Shown in pieces: positions 53,744 through 62,956 of a stretch of 64,000 nucleotides of DNA. A program made the position numbers and the translations under genes. Within the stretch, counting starts at the first letter, position 1. Each line of letters opens with the position of its first letter. This DNA comes from CALJFL01 sp039964455 (GTDB lineage: Bacteria > Pseudomonadota > Gammaproteobacteria > Pseudomonadales > Halieaceae): contig JBDVXK010000004.1 of NCBI GenBank assembly GCA_039964455.1, positions 1 to 64,000 on the forward strand. The letters are read 5' to 3'. The notes below the pieces were generated by a model. The model was not told the origin of the DNA and searched no databases. It saw only the letters and a list, made by a program, of their open reading frames with translations.

Positions 53744-54509
53744 GGCCTCTGTGCTCGTTACCCGGCCTGCGGGTCAGGCTGATGCCCTGTGCAGCGCGCT
53801 GCAGGAACACGGGTTCGAAACCCACCAGCAACCGCTGCTGGAGCTTTGTCCGCTGCCGGCTCTTGCGCCGTCCGACCGCCAACAGTTGCTGAATCTGGAC
53901 CAGTTTGGTCATGTTATTTTTATCAGTGGCAATGCAGTGCGCTTTGGCATGGACGAAATAGAGGGACATTGGCCGCAGTTGCCGGTGGGCCTTAACTGGT
54001 ATGCGATTGGCTCCGCTACCGCCGGCTTGTTGAGTGATTACGGCATTGTCGCGCTCACGCCGTCGCAAGAAATGACCAGTGAGGGCTTGCTTAAACTTCC
54101 TACACTGCAGCAAGTGGCCGGTGAAAAAGTGCTTGTGGTCAAGGGTGAGGGCGGGCGAGAAACCCTGCGCGAAGCCCTTGAGGAGCGTGGTGCTGTGGTC
54201 AACGAGTTGCGCTGCTATCGCCGTATTTGTCCCACTCTGGCACCCGGTGTACTGGCTGATAGGCTCTCTGACTGGCAGATTGACCTGATTCAGATTGGCA
54301 GCGGTGAGGCATTGACCAACATGTTGGCATTGCTTAGCAATAAAGAAAGCACTAACTTACAAGATATAGCGCTGCTGCTTCCCTCACGACGTGTTGCGCG
54401 GGAGGCAGAAGCAATGGGGTTCACCAATCTGGTGATCGCCGAAAATGCAGCGGACGCGGCGCTTTTACAGGCGCTTGAGAATTGGCGACCAGGCTCGGGA
54501 GACAGCTGA
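53733..54509 (+). CDS. hemD: Uroporphyrinogen-III synthase
   Basis: Cyclises hydroxymethylbilane with D-ring inversion. The protein has 258 residues from ATG 53733, which overlaps the end of hemC by 11 bases. The poorly conserved family is recognised by VLVTRPAGQADALCSAL, IFISGNAVRFG, LVVKGEGGRETLREAL and NELRCYRR. Position between hemC and hemX makes the call secure. Confidence 0.92.
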   Translation: MGSRASVLVTRPAGQADALCSALQEHGFETHQQPLLELCPLPALAPSDRQQLLNLDQFGHVIFISGNAVRFGMDEIEGHWPQLPVGLNWYAIGSATAGLLSDYGIVALTPSQEMTSEGLLKLPTLQQVAGEKVLVVKGEGGRETLREALEERGAVVNELRCYRRICPTLAPGVLADRLSDWQIDLIQIGSGEALTNMLALLSNKESTNLQDIALLLPSRRVAREAEAMGFTNLVIAENAADAALLQALENWRPGSGDS

Positions 54510-55688
54510 GTGAGCGAGCAGGAAGAGAAAAAAGAAATACAGGCAGAGGACCAGGGTAGCGAGCAGGCTGCCGAGGCTGTCACCACAGTGCCGGAGCCGG
54601 CAGAGCCGCCGCCCAGTCCGCCGCCAGCAAAGGAAAAGCGACGTGGTGGTTTTATTGCCTGGCTGGCACTGCTGCTCGCTTTGGCACTGGTCGGAGCATC
54701 CGGTTATTCCTTGTTGGAGGCGCAGAAGCGCGAAGCGGCCCTGCTTGACCGACTGGCTGGCCTGGAGGCAAATGCACAGGCCAAGCAAACTGACTCGGAT
54801 TCTGTAGGCATGCAACTGCAGCGCCAGCTCGATGAAGGTGTGTCAGAGCTGGAGGCGCAGTTAACAGCCAGTTTGGCACAGGTGGAAACGCGGGCCGCAG
54901 AACAAACTGCCGCTCTTGAGCGTGTGGACGCTCTGCTGGCCGAGCAGCGCGCTGAGCTGGCTCGATTCAGTGCCAGTGATCGTGAAGACTGGCTGCTGGC
55001 AGAAGCGGAGTACCTGCTGCGTCTTGCCAACCAGCGTCTGATTATGACTGGCGATGTAATTGCAGCACAGGCGCTGCTGAGTAGCGCCGATGCGGTATTG
55101 CGAGAGCTGGATGACGTGGGCTTGCATGGTGCCAGGGCTGCTGTTGCAGCTGATATGGCCGCGTTGCGCGCGGTACCCCGTATCGATACCGAGGGTGTTT
55201 ACCTGCGCTTGGCCGCGCTTATTGATCAGGCCAGCGGTCTGGTGATCTTCGAGATGCCCGATGTAGAGGCCCAGCCGGCGGAAATGCCCGCTGAAAATTG
55301 GCAAGGTCGGTTGCGGCAGGGCTATGAGGCTGCGCTGCAAAAGTTATCCGACTACATCATTATCCGACGGCGCGACGTGCCCATGCAGGCACTGATGGAT
55401 CCGCAGTGGGAAGGGCTGGTCAGGCAAAATCTCAGGATGCTGCTGGAGCAAGCTCAGGTAGCCCTGCTTTCGGGCAATCAGTTGCTGTATGGCGAGAGCC
55501 TGCAGCGTGCCGAGCATTGGGTGGCGGAATTCCTCGAATCTGACGAAGCGGCGGCCAAGGCCGTTGCGCGTGAGATTACCGAATTACGTGCTGTCACAGT
55601 GGCCATTGACCTTCCCGATATTTCGCGCTCCCTGCGAGCGGTGGATGAGGCCCTGGCGACACGGCTGCAGCGCGGCGACGAGGGCTAG
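54510..55688 (+). CDS. hemX: HemX family membrane protein
   Basis: Inner-membrane protein of 392 residues with an acidic Pro/Glu-rich cytoplasmic tail, one transmembrane helix (about 49-70), a coiled coil (about 75-150) and a periplasmic domain (LLAEAEYLLRLANQRLIMTGD). It is often mislabelled uroporphyrinogen methyltransferase but lacks any SAM-binding motif. GTG start immediately after the hemD stop. Its role in heme synthesis is not settled. Confidence 0.9.
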   Translation: MSEQEEKKEIQAEDQGSEQAAEAVTTVPEPAEPPPSPPPAKEKRRGGFIAWLALLLALALVGASGYSLLEAQKREAALLDRLAGLEANAQAKQTDSDSVGMQLQRQLDEGVSELEAQLTASLAQVETRAAEQTAALERVDALLAEQRAELARFSASDREDWLLAEAEYLLRLANQRLIMTGDVIAAQALLSSADAVLRELDDVGLHGARAAVAADMAALRAVPRIDTEGVYLRLAALIDQASGLVIFEMPDVEAQPAEMPAENWQGRLRQGYEAALQKLSDYIIIRRRDVPMQALMDPQWEGLVRQNLRMLLEQAQVALLSGNQLLYGESLQRAEHWVAEFLESDEAAAKAVAREITELRAVTVAIDLPDISRSLRAVDEALATRLQRGDEG

Positions 55689-55691
55689 GCT

Positions 55692-56945
55692 ATGCGCAAG
55701 TTGTTTGTCCTCATGCTGATCGCCCTGCTGCTGGGCGTGGGTATTGTCGCTGTGATCGAAACCGATCCCGGTTACGTGCTGCTGGCCTACGGAAACTACA
55801 CGCTGGAAACCAGTCTCTGGGTCGGCACACTGCTGCTGGTGTTGTTTACATTGCTGGTATACGCGCTGGTCAGGTTTGTACGCAAATTACTGGCAGGGCA
55901 GAATTCGCTGGTTAGTTGGATGGGCTCGCGCAAGGCGCGGCAGTCCTCCCGGCTTACCACCCGCGGCCTGATTAATGTGATTGAAGGCAACTGGTCGAAA
56001 GCACGCAGACAGCTGTTGCGCGGCGCCCGTAACAATGAGGCTCCACTACTTAATTATCTGATGGCAGCCCGGGCCAGCTACGCGCTCAACGAAGCCGACA
56101 AGATGCGTGAGTATCTGGGAGCTGCAGAGGCATCGGAATCGCAGGCCGGGATAGCGGTAGAACTTACCCAGGCAGAGTTGAAGCTGGACGCCGGCCAGTA
56201 CGAGCAGGCGCTGGCAACGCTGGTGCGTGCCCGTCGCAATGCCGGCCGTCATCCCCATGTGCTTGACCTGATGCGCAAGGCCTACGAGGGCCTTGAGGAT
56301 TGGCAGCACCTTGCTGAATTACTGCCCGAGCTCAAGAAGTACAAGTTGATGCCGGAAGAAGAGCTGCTGGCGCTGGATAGGAAGGTACACACCAAGCTGC
56401 TGCACGATGGCCTGCCTGAGGGCGATGAGGCCTCGGCAGAGCTTCACCGGCGCTGGAAAAGCCTGCCTGCCGATCTCAAGAATGACGCAGAACTGCTGCA
56501 CTTTTACGTGGGCATGTTGATTGAGCAGGGCGATCACGGCAGTGCCGAAAAAGTCATCCTGCGCGCACTCAAGCAAAATTACGACAGCGAACTGGTGCGG
56601 TTATTCGGGCTACTGGAAAGTGCCAACGCCAGCCGTCAGCTGTCGCAAGCCGAGGCCTGGTTGAGCAATCATAATCGTGACCCGATGTTAATGCTCACCC
56701 TGGGTCGCCTGTCGTCTCGCAACAAGTTGTGGGGCAAGGCGCGCGATTACTTTGAGAATGGTTACAAGCTGCAGCGCACACCGGAAATTTGCGCTGAATT
56801 GGGCCGCTTGCTGGCGGCTTTGGGTGAAAACCGTTCCAGTGCCGCCTATTTCCAGGAGGGCCTACTGGCTCACGAATCCGGATTGCCCGATTTACCCAAG
56901 CCAGTGCAGGCGATTTCTCGCTCACACCAGCTGCAGCGCCGCTAG
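55692..56945 (+). CDS. hemY: HemY protein (TPR membrane protein)
   Basis: Gammaproteobacterial HemY of 417 residues, not the protoporphyrinogen oxidase that shares the name. Two N-terminal transmembrane helices (about 4-20 and 40-64) around DPGYVLLAYGNYTLETSLWV, then HemY_N and TPR-like repeats (APLLNYLMAARASYALNEADK onward). It may coordinate heme enzymes at the membrane. Three bases after hemX; last gene of the heme unit; convergent with ubiD. Confidence 0.93.
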   Translation: MRKLFVLMLIALLLGVGIVAVIETDPGYVLLAYGNYTLETSLWVGTLLLVLFTLLVYALVRFVRKLLAGQNSLVSWMGSRKARQSSRLTTRGLINVIEGNWSKARRQLLRGARNNEAPLLNYLMAARASYALNEADKMREYLGAAEASESQAGIAVELTQAELKLDAGQYEQALATLVRARRNAGRHPHVLDLMRKAYEGLEDWQHLAELLPELKKYKLMPEEELLALDRKVHTKLLHDGLPEGDEASAELHRRWKSLPADLKNDAELLHFYVGMLIEQGDHGSAEKVILRALKQNYDSELVRLFGLLESANASRQLSQAEAWLSNHNRDPMLMLTLGRLSSRNKLWGKARDYFENGYKLQRTPEICAELGRLLAALGENRSSAAYFQEGLLAHESGLPDLPKPVQAISRSHQLQRR

Positions 56946-56949
56946 CGCC

Positions 56950-58446
56950 TTACGCCTTTCCGTCCAGGCCCAGCTCGTCCCACATGTCGTCGACCCGTGC
57001 GCGGGTCGCATCATCCATAGCGATGGGTGTACCCCACTCGCGATCAGTTTCACCTGGCCACTTGTTGGTGGCATCAAAGCCTACCTTGGAGCCCAGGCCG
57101 GCAACGGGTGAGGCAAAGTCCAGGTAATCGATTGGCGTATTGTCGATAAACACCGAGTCGCGCCGCGGGTCCATTCGCGTTGTCATTGCCCAGACCACGT
57201 CTTTCCAGTCGCGGGCGTTAACGTCTTCATCGGTAACGATAATGAATTTGGTGTACATGAACTGGCGCAGGAAAGACCAGATTCCCAGCATCACCCGCTT
57301 GGCGTGCCCGGGGTATTCCTTGCGCATGGTAACGACGGCCATGCGATAGGAGCAGCCCTCGGGTGGCAGGTAGAAATCGGTGATCTCCGGAAACTGCTTT
57401 TTCAGCAGGGGTACAAACACCTCATTCAGGGCGACGCCCAACACTGCAGGCTCATCCGGCGGCCTGCCGGTATAGGTGCTGTGGTAGATGGGGGCCTCGC
57501 GGGTGGTAATGGCCTCAACGGTAAATACCGGGAACTGTTCGACTTCGTTGTAGTAGCCGGTATGGTCCCCGAAGGGTCCCTCATCGGCCATTTCGCCCGG
57601 CGTAAGATAACCCTCGAGAATAAACTCCGAAGTGGCCGGCACTTTCAATTGCTGCTCCCGGCAGAGATCTGTGATGCAGTCAGCGACCTCGGTTTTGCTG
57701 CCCCTGAGCAGCCCGGCGAAAGCGTATTCCGATAGCGAGTCGGGCACCGGTGTCACCGCGCCAAGCGTTGTGGCGGGATCGGCACCCAGTGCGACGGCGA
57801 CCGGGTAGGGTTTACCCGGATTTTGAAGTTGCCAATCGCGATAGTCCAGAGCGCCACCGCGGTGCGACAGCCAGCGCATGATCAGCTTGTTGCGGCCAAT
57901 CTTCTGCATGCGATAAATGCCCAGGTTCTGTCGTTCTTTGTTCGGCCCGCGGGTAATCACCAGCGGCCAGGTAACCAGTGGGCCGGCATCCCCCGGCCAG
58001 CAGGTTTGTATTGGAAGATCGTCCAGGTTGACATCGTCGCCACGCCGCACGTGAAACTGGCAGGGTGGATTGCGAACAGTCTTGGGCCCCATGTTCATGA
58101 CTTGCTTGAGGATGGGGGCCTTGTCTATCGCATCGCGCATACCCTTGGGCGGATCGGGTTGGCGCAGGTAGGCCAGTAACTCGCCGATCTCGCGCAGCGC
58201 CGAAACCTCGTCGGCGCCCATGCCCAGTGCCACACGTTGCTCGGTTCCAAACAGGTTGGCCAGCACCGGTGTGTTGTAGCCCTTGGGGTTTTCGAACAGC
58301 AGGGCGGGGCCGCCGGCGCGCAGAGTGCGATCGGCGATCTCAGTCATTTCGAGATTGGGGTCTACCTCGACTGTGATGCGCTTAAGCTCGCCGCGCTTTT
58401 CCAGTGCGGTGATGAATTCGCGTAAGTCGGAATATTCTACGGGCAC
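56950..58446 (-). CDS. ubiD: 3-octaprenyl-4-hydroxybenzoate decarboxylase UbiD
   Basis: Prenylated-FMN-dependent decarboxylase in ubiquinone synthesis; it needs UbiX, not seen here. The protein has 498 residues. Conserved parts are LRAGGPALLFENPKGY, HRGGALDYRDWQLQNPGKPYPVA, the catalytic ERxxE-type region EGYLTPGEMADEGPFGDHTG, and TKFIIVTDEDVNARDWKDVVWAM. The GTG start has GAGGA twelve bases upstream. The gene is convergent with hemY. Confidence 0.95.
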   Translation of the reverse strand: MPVEYSDLREFITALEKRGELKRITVEVDPNLEMTEIADRTLRAGGPALLFENPKGYNTPVLANLFGTEQRVALGMGADEVSALREIGELLAYLRQPDPPKGMRDAIDKAPILKQVMNMGPKTVRNPPCQFHVRRGDDVNLDDLPIQTCWPGDAGPLVTWPLVITRGPNKERQNLGIYRMQKIGRNKLIMRWLSHRGGALDYRDWQLQNPGKPYPVAVALGADPATTLGAVTPVPDSLSEYAFAGLLRGSKTEVADCITDLCREQQLKVPATSEFILEGYLTPGEMADEGPFGDHTGYYNEVEQFPVFTVEAITTREAPIYHSTYTGRPPDEPAVLGVALNEVFVPLLKKQFPEITDFYLPPEGCSYRMAVVTMRKEYPGHAKRVMLGIWSFLRQFMYTKFIIVTDEDVNARDWKDVVWAMTTRMDPRRDSVFIDNTPIDYLDFASPVAGLGSKVGFDATNKWPGETDREWGTPIAMDDATRARVDDMWDELGLDGKA

Positions 58447-58529
58447 GGCTGCTGCATCCTCAAAAAGTGAGTGTCACAGTATAGCGTGTCATGCAGTGGT
58501 TCAGTCACCACTGCATAGGAAGCGGGATG

Positions 58530-59798
58530 TTACTTGCGCTTCATTGAGAGGAAGAACTCCTCGTTGGTCTTGGTGTCCTTGAGGCGATCGAGCAGGAACT
58601 CGATGGCAGGCAGGTCTTCCATGCCGTGCAGCAATTTGCGCAGAATCCACATGCGCTGCAGCTCTTCTTCGCCGGTGAGTAATTCTTCCCGGCGTGTGCC
58701 GGAGCGGCGAATATTAATGGCAGGGTAGACGCGCTTCTCGGCAACCTTGCGGTCCAGGTGCAGTTCCGCGTTACCGGTACCCTTGAACTCTTCGTAGATA
58801 ACCTCGTCCATCTTGGAGCCGGTATCAATCAGGGCAGTCGCGATAATAGAGAGGCTGCCACCTTCCTCGATGTTACGGGCTGCACCAAAGAAACGCTTGG
58901 GGCGTTCCAGGGCGTGAGCGTCGACACCACCGGTCAGTACTTTGCCTGAGCTTGGAATGACAGTGTTATAGGCTCGTGCCAATCGGGTGATGGAGTCCAG
59001 CAGGATAACCACGTCGCGTTTGTGTTCCACCAGGCGCTTGGCCTTTTCGATCACCATGTCGGCCACCTGTACGTGGCGCGAGGGAGGTTCGTCAAAGGTA
59101 GAGGCGACAACCTCGGCGCCGCGTGCGCCAACCGAGCGTTGCATCTCTGTCACTTCCTCAGGACGTTCATCGATGAGCAGCACGATGATGTCGCACTCGG
59201 GGTTGTTGCTAATGATCGACTGGGCGATGCTTTGCATCATGATGGTTTTACCGGCCTTGGGCGGCGCTACCAATAGTCCGCGCTGGCCTTTGCCAATCGG
59301 CGATACCAGGTCGATGATGCGACCGGTAAGGTCCTCACTACTACCGTTACCTTTCTCCAGCGTCAGGCGCTCATCGGGAAACAGCGGCGTCAGGTTTTCA
59401 AACAGTATCTTGTGCTTGGAATTTTCCGGCTTGTTGAAGTTAACCTCGTCGACCTTGAGCAGGGCGAAGTAGCGCTCAGAGTCTTTCGGCGGCCTGATCT
59501 TGCCGGTGATGGTATCGCCGGTACGCAGGTTAAAGCGGCGAATCTGGCTGGGTGAAACATAAATATCGTCGGGCCCGGCAAGGTAGGAGCTATCAGCCGA
59601 GCGCAGGAAACCGAAGCCGTCCTGCAGTATTTCCAGCACCCCGTCACCGTAAATATCCTCGCCACTTTTGGCATGCCGCTTCAGGATCGCAAAGATAATG
59701 TCCTGTTTGCGCGAGCGCGCCATGTTATCCAGGCCGATTTCTTTGGCGATATCGATGAGTTCCTGGGTGGATTTGGTTTTCAGGTCGGTCAGATTCAT
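58530..59798 (-). CDS. rho: Transcription termination factor Rho
   Basis: Hexameric RNA helicase of 422 residues. The N-terminal domain (MNLTDLKTKSTQELIDIAKE) and the RNA-binding fold with GFGFLRSADSSYLAGPDDIY precede the ATPase. Walker A is APPKAGKT, Walker B VILLDSITRLARAYN; the secondary RNA site SSGKVLTGGVDAHAL is complete. No insertion is present. Downstream of trxA with a 249-base gap (59799-60047) in which I see only short dyads, no gene. Confidence 0.98.
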   Translation of the reverse strand: MNLTDLKTKSTQELIDIAKEIGLDNMARSRKQDIIFAILKRHAKSGEDIYGDGVLEILQDGFGFLRSADSSYLAGPDDIYVSPSQIRRFNLRTGDTITGKIRPPKDSERYFALLKVDEVNFNKPENSKHKILFENLTPLFPDERLTLEKGNGSSEDLTGRIIDLVSPIGKGQRGLLVAPPKAGKTIMMQSIAQSIISNNPECDIIVLLIDERPEEVTEMQRSVGARGAEVVASTFDEPPSRHVQVADMVIEKAKRLVEHKRDVVILLDSITRLARAYNTVIPSSGKVLTGGVDAHALERPKRFFGAARNIEEGGSLSIIATALIDTGSKMDEVIYEEFKGTGNAELHLDRKVAEKRVYPAINIRRSGTRREELLTGEEELQRMWILRKLLHGMEDLPAIEFLLDRLKDTKTNEEFFLSMKRK

Positions 59799-60047
59799 AA
59801 GAGGGGTCTGGTGTGTAGTTTTAGGTAAGAAAAAGAAGTATCAACGTGGGGGCCGGTTGGTCATGCCAACATGAGACGACGCAGATTGCTTTTGTAATTA
59901 GAGAGTAGGGTTATTATTGAGGCACAGGCTTGTGCGACAGTCAGAAATGTAGCATGCCCGATCAGGCTCGTCTACCGCTTTTTCTGCGATTCAGGTGTGC
60001 ACAGAATAGCGGGGTAGGGGGCAGCTGTGGCGCCACCCCCGGACACT

Positions 60048-60374
60048 TTAGATGACTTCCTGTACGAACTCGGTCAATTGGGTCTTGGACAGGGCGCCGA
60101 CCTTGGTCGCTTCGGCATTGCCGCCCTTGAATACGATCAGGGTTGGGATGCCACGAATACCGAACTTGGGCGGAATGTCGGGATTGGCGTCGACATCAAC
60201 CTTGCACACTTTCAGCTTGCCGTCGTATTCCGTGGCAAGTTCGTCCAGTACCGGTGCAATCATTTTGCAAGGCCCGCACCACTCTGCCCAGAAGTCCACC
60301 AGCACGGGGGTGTCAGAATTCAGTACTTCCTCGTCAAAGGTTGCGTCAGTGACGTGTACGATTTGATCGCTCAT
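60048..60374 (-). CDS. trxA: Thioredoxin 1
   Basis: Disulfide reductase of 108 residues, active site WCGPC at 32-36 with the Asp in LVDFWAEW and cis-Pro in IRGIPTLIVF. I chose ATG 60374, with GGAGAG upstream; the longer frame is not family-like. It lies upstream of rho in the same direction, the order known in gammaproteobacteria. Electron donor is thioredoxin reductase, encoded elsewhere. Confidence 0.97.
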   Translation of the reverse strand: MSDQIVHVTDATFDEEVLNSDTPVLVDFWAEWCGPCKMIAPVLDELATEYDGKLKVCKVDVDANPDIPPKFGIRGIPTLIVFKGGNAEATKVGALSKTQLTEFVQEVI

Positions 60375-60513
60375 TGTTCTCTCCACTCGATCATGCGGAC
60401 TTATTCCGCATGGATTCAGGTGGGCAATCATACCATCGGCGTGTGGCTACTCAACGTTTAAGCTAGAGTTTTTCGGTATGCTTATAGCTCGGTGGGCTAT
60501 ATAAAATGCAGGC

Positions 60514-60825
60514 ATGGCGAAAACGGGAAAAAATGGTGGCCAGGGCGGCAGTGCTGGCCAGACCGCGCTTGGCGATACCGCGTGGCGGGTTTATGTGCTG
60601 CGTTGCGCGGACGATAGCCTCTATACGGGTATAGCCAGGGACTTGCAGCGGCGCCTTCGTCAGCATAATGGCGAGTTGGTTGGCGGACCCAAATACACTC
60701 GCGGTCGCCGGCCCGTTACTCTGGCCTGGTCAGTGGTGGTGGACAGCCACAGTGATGCCCTGCAGCAGGAAATTGCCATCAAGCGGCTTTCGCGGCGAGC
60801 CAAACTCGCGCTGATCAGTCGCTGA
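60514..60825 (+). CDS. GIY-YIG domain protein (UPF0213/YhbQ type)
   Basis: Small protein of 103 residues with one GIY-YIG nuclease domain: WRVYVLRCADDSLYTGIARD has V-Y and Y-T-G in place of the usual GIY and YIG, then LQRRLRQHNGELVGGPKYTRGRRPV, with the conserved Arg and the catalytic Glu in LQQEIAIKRLSRRAK. Members may cut or repair nucleic acids; none is well defined. A Gly-rich N-terminus precedes. A TATAGC/GCTATA dyad (60483-60501) lies before the start. It overlaps the convergent ABC-F gene by eleven bases. Confidence 0.85.
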   Translation: MAKTGKNGGQGGSAGQTALGDTAWRVYVLRCADDSLYTGIARDLQRRLRQHNGELVGGPKYTRGRRPVTLAWSVVVDSHSDALQQEIAIKRLSRRAKLALISR

Positions 60826-62698
60826 TATCTTCAATCGTCTGTTGCAGCTCCAGCCACTGCTCTTCCAGTGCCTCTGCACGTACCTTCATTTCACCCTGAT
60901 TTTGCACCAATTCCGCAAGCTGGTCTTTTGCCCCGGCTTCGTATATCTCGGTGGAGGCAAGACGCGTTTCCATCTCAGTCAGCGCCGCTTCCACTGACTC
61001 CATTTCGGTTTCTACTTTTTTAAGCTTCTGCCGAATGGGCTTCAGCTGGGCGCGGTCTGCAGCGGCTTGTTGTCGCTTTTCGCGGCGGCTGTTGTCCCGT
61101 GAGGGGCTGGCTTCACTACTGGCGCCAGAAAAACTGCTCAGCACCCACTTCTCATAGGTGGCGAGATCCTCGTTGTATTCCTCTACCCGGCCATCGTGCA
61201 CCAGCAGCAGCTCTTCCACAGTGTTACGCAGCATATGGCGGTCGTGACTGACCAGGATAAGGGCGCCATCGAACCCCTGCAGGGCAACTTCCATGGCATG
61301 GCGCATATCCAGGTCCAGGTGGTTAGTGGGCTCGTCCAGAACCAGCAGGTTGGGGTTTTGCCAGACCACCAGCGCAAGTGCCAGCCGCGCTTTTTCGCCA
61401 CCGGAAAATGGCGCGATGGGGCTGGTGGCACCTTCGCCGCGAAAGTTGAAGCCGCCCAGGAAGTCCAGAATCTCCTGTTCCCTGGCATCGGGTGAGACCC
61501 GCTGCAGATGCAGCGCAGCGCTGGCTTCCATATCAAGCACTTCCAGTTGTTGCTGGTCGAAGTAACCGACGCGGCAGTGTTCACCGGGTACCCGCCTGCC
61601 CGCTAACAGGGGCAGTTCGCCTATCAGTGACTTCAGCAGGCTGGTTTTGCCTGCGCCGTTTTTGCCCAATAGCCCCAGTCGTGTGCCCGGCCGCAAAGCC
61701 ACCGCCACCTTCTCCAGAACAGGCTTGTCGCCATATCCGATAGTGACATCATCGAGCAGCAGAATCGGGTCACTGGTTTTGCCGGCAGGCATAAAGTTGA
61801 AATCGAAGGGCGAGTCGATATGCGCTGGCGCGAGCTTTTGCATACGCTCCAGTTCTTTCAGCCGGCTCTGGGCCTGTTTTGCCTTCGTTGCCTTGTAGCG
61901 GAAACGACGGACGAAGTCGTCAATTTCCGCGATGCGACGCTGTTGTTTCTCATAACTCGCCTGCTGATTGGCCAGACGCTCGGCCCGCTGCCGCTCGAAG
62001 TCGGAGTAGTTGCCGCGAAACCCATGTAATTGCTGGTGTTCAATTTGCAGAATGCGTTCGCAGGTGGCATCAATGAAATCCCGGTCATGAGAAATCATCA
62101 ACAGCGTACCCGGATAAGTCTGTAACCACTGTTGCAGCCAGAGCGTCGCGTCCAGGTCCAGGTGGTTGGTCGGCTCATCCAGCAGCAAAATGTCGGAAGG
62201 CGTCATCAGGGCGCGGGCGAGGTTCAGGCGTATGCGCCAGCCACCGGAAAAGTCAGTGACTGGCCTGGCGGCGGCGCCCTCTGCAAAACCCAGACCCTGC
62301 AGCAGGCGGTCGACCCTGCGCTCGGCGCTGTAGCCATCGATTTCTTCCAGCTTCGTGTGCAGGGTGGCGGCGCCCTCGAAGTCTTCCTCGGCTTCCCTTG
62401 CGGCAAGTTGATCGCGCAGCTCCGCGAGGTGACTGTCGCCACGCAGAACATATTCCCCCGCAGCCAGCGAAGTGCTCGCTACTTCCTGGGCCATATGGGC
62501 AAGCCGCAGGTTGTTCATTCCCTGAATGTCGCCGCTATCGGCACCCAGCTCTCCCAGTAACAGGGCAAACAGGCTGGTTTTACCGCAGCCATTGGCGCCT
62601 ATCAGCGCCAGGCGCTGACCCGGTTGTATGGTGATGTCGGCGTTCTGGAGCAGCAACTTGCTGCCACGGCGCAGACTGATCTGGCTAAGAATAATCAT
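60815..62698 (-). CDS. ABC-F family ATPase (YheS-like)
   Basis: Soluble protein with two ATP-binding cassettes, acting on ribosomes rather than transporting. The 627 residues hold Walker A GANGCGKTS and GKNGAGKTS, signatures SGGWRIRLNLARAL and SGGEKARLALALV, and a C-terminal coiled coil (about 535-627). The inter-cassette linker (RGNYSDFERQRAERLANQQAS) suits YheS more than Uup or EttA. I use ATG 62698 although no Shine-Dalgarno is clear; GTG 62725 is an alternative. Confidence 0.92.
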   Translation of the reverse strand: MIILSQISLRRGSKLLLQNADITIQPGQRLALIGANGCGKTSLFALLLGELGADSGDIQGMNNLRLAHMAQEVASTSLAAGEYVLRGDSHLAELRDQLAAREAEEDFEGAATLHTKLEEIDGYSAERRVDRLLQGLGFAEGAAARPVTDFSGGWRIRLNLARALMTPSDILLLDEPTNHLDLDATLWLQQWLQTYPGTLLMISHDRDFIDATCERILQIEHQQLHGFRGNYSDFERQRAERLANQQASYEKQQRRIAEIDDFVRRFRYKATKAKQAQSRLKELERMQKLAPAHIDSPFDFNFMPAGKTSDPILLLDDVTIGYGDKPVLEKVAVALRPGTRLGLLGKNGAGKTSLLKSLIGELPLLAGRRVPGEHCRVGYFDQQQLEVLDMEASAALHLQRVSPDAREQEILDFLGGFNFRGEGATSPIAPFSGGEKARLALALVVWQNPNLLVLDEPTNHLDLDMRHAMEVALQGFDGALILVSHDRHMLRNTVEELLLVHDGRVEEYNEDLATYEKWVLSSFSGASSEASPSRDNSRREKRQQAAADRAQLKPIRQKLKKVETEMESVEAALTEMETRLASTEIYEAGAKDQLAELVQNQGEMKVRAEALEEQWLELQQTIEDISD

Positions 62699-62845
62699 CA
62701 GGGGGCGGATTCTAACCGCTGTCACCAGTCCTCACCAGAACGATTAGCACGCTCTCGGGGGTGGCATAACACGGGTCAGGAATAGTACTATTCGTCCCCA
62801 TCGCGACCGCATCGCCCTTAATCTACCTGCGAATGATTGGCCCGC

Positions 62846-62865
62846 TGTCACACTGTGCTGTGACA
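62846..62865. promoter_or_regulatory. Inverted repeat upstream of the FKBP gene
   Basis: TGTCACA and TGTGACA, perfect 7-base arms with a six-base spacer, about 90 bases before the FKBP start. It might be an operator or a 5' stem. It is not a CRP site, whose arms have the opposite order. Confidence 0.4.
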
Positions 62866-62956
62866 CTGCTGATTTGGCAGCTTATTTTGCAGGGCAAACA
62901 GGCGCCGTGTATCGGGCATTCCACATGTCCCTATCTAAAGTTGAATGGAAATTACT

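Noticed and set aside
55692..56945. Protoporphyrinogen oxidase for hemY
   Set aside because: No FAD-binding motif; two membrane helices and TPR-like repeats mark the gammaproteobacterial HemY protein.
60017..60040. Rho-independent terminator after trxA
   Set aside because: GGGGG/CCCCC and GTGGCGCCAC can pair, but there is no T-run on the trxA strand and the pairing is ambiguous.
62846..62865. CRP binding site before the FKBP gene
   Set aside because: CRP sites read TGTGA-N6-TCACA; here the arms are in the reverse order.
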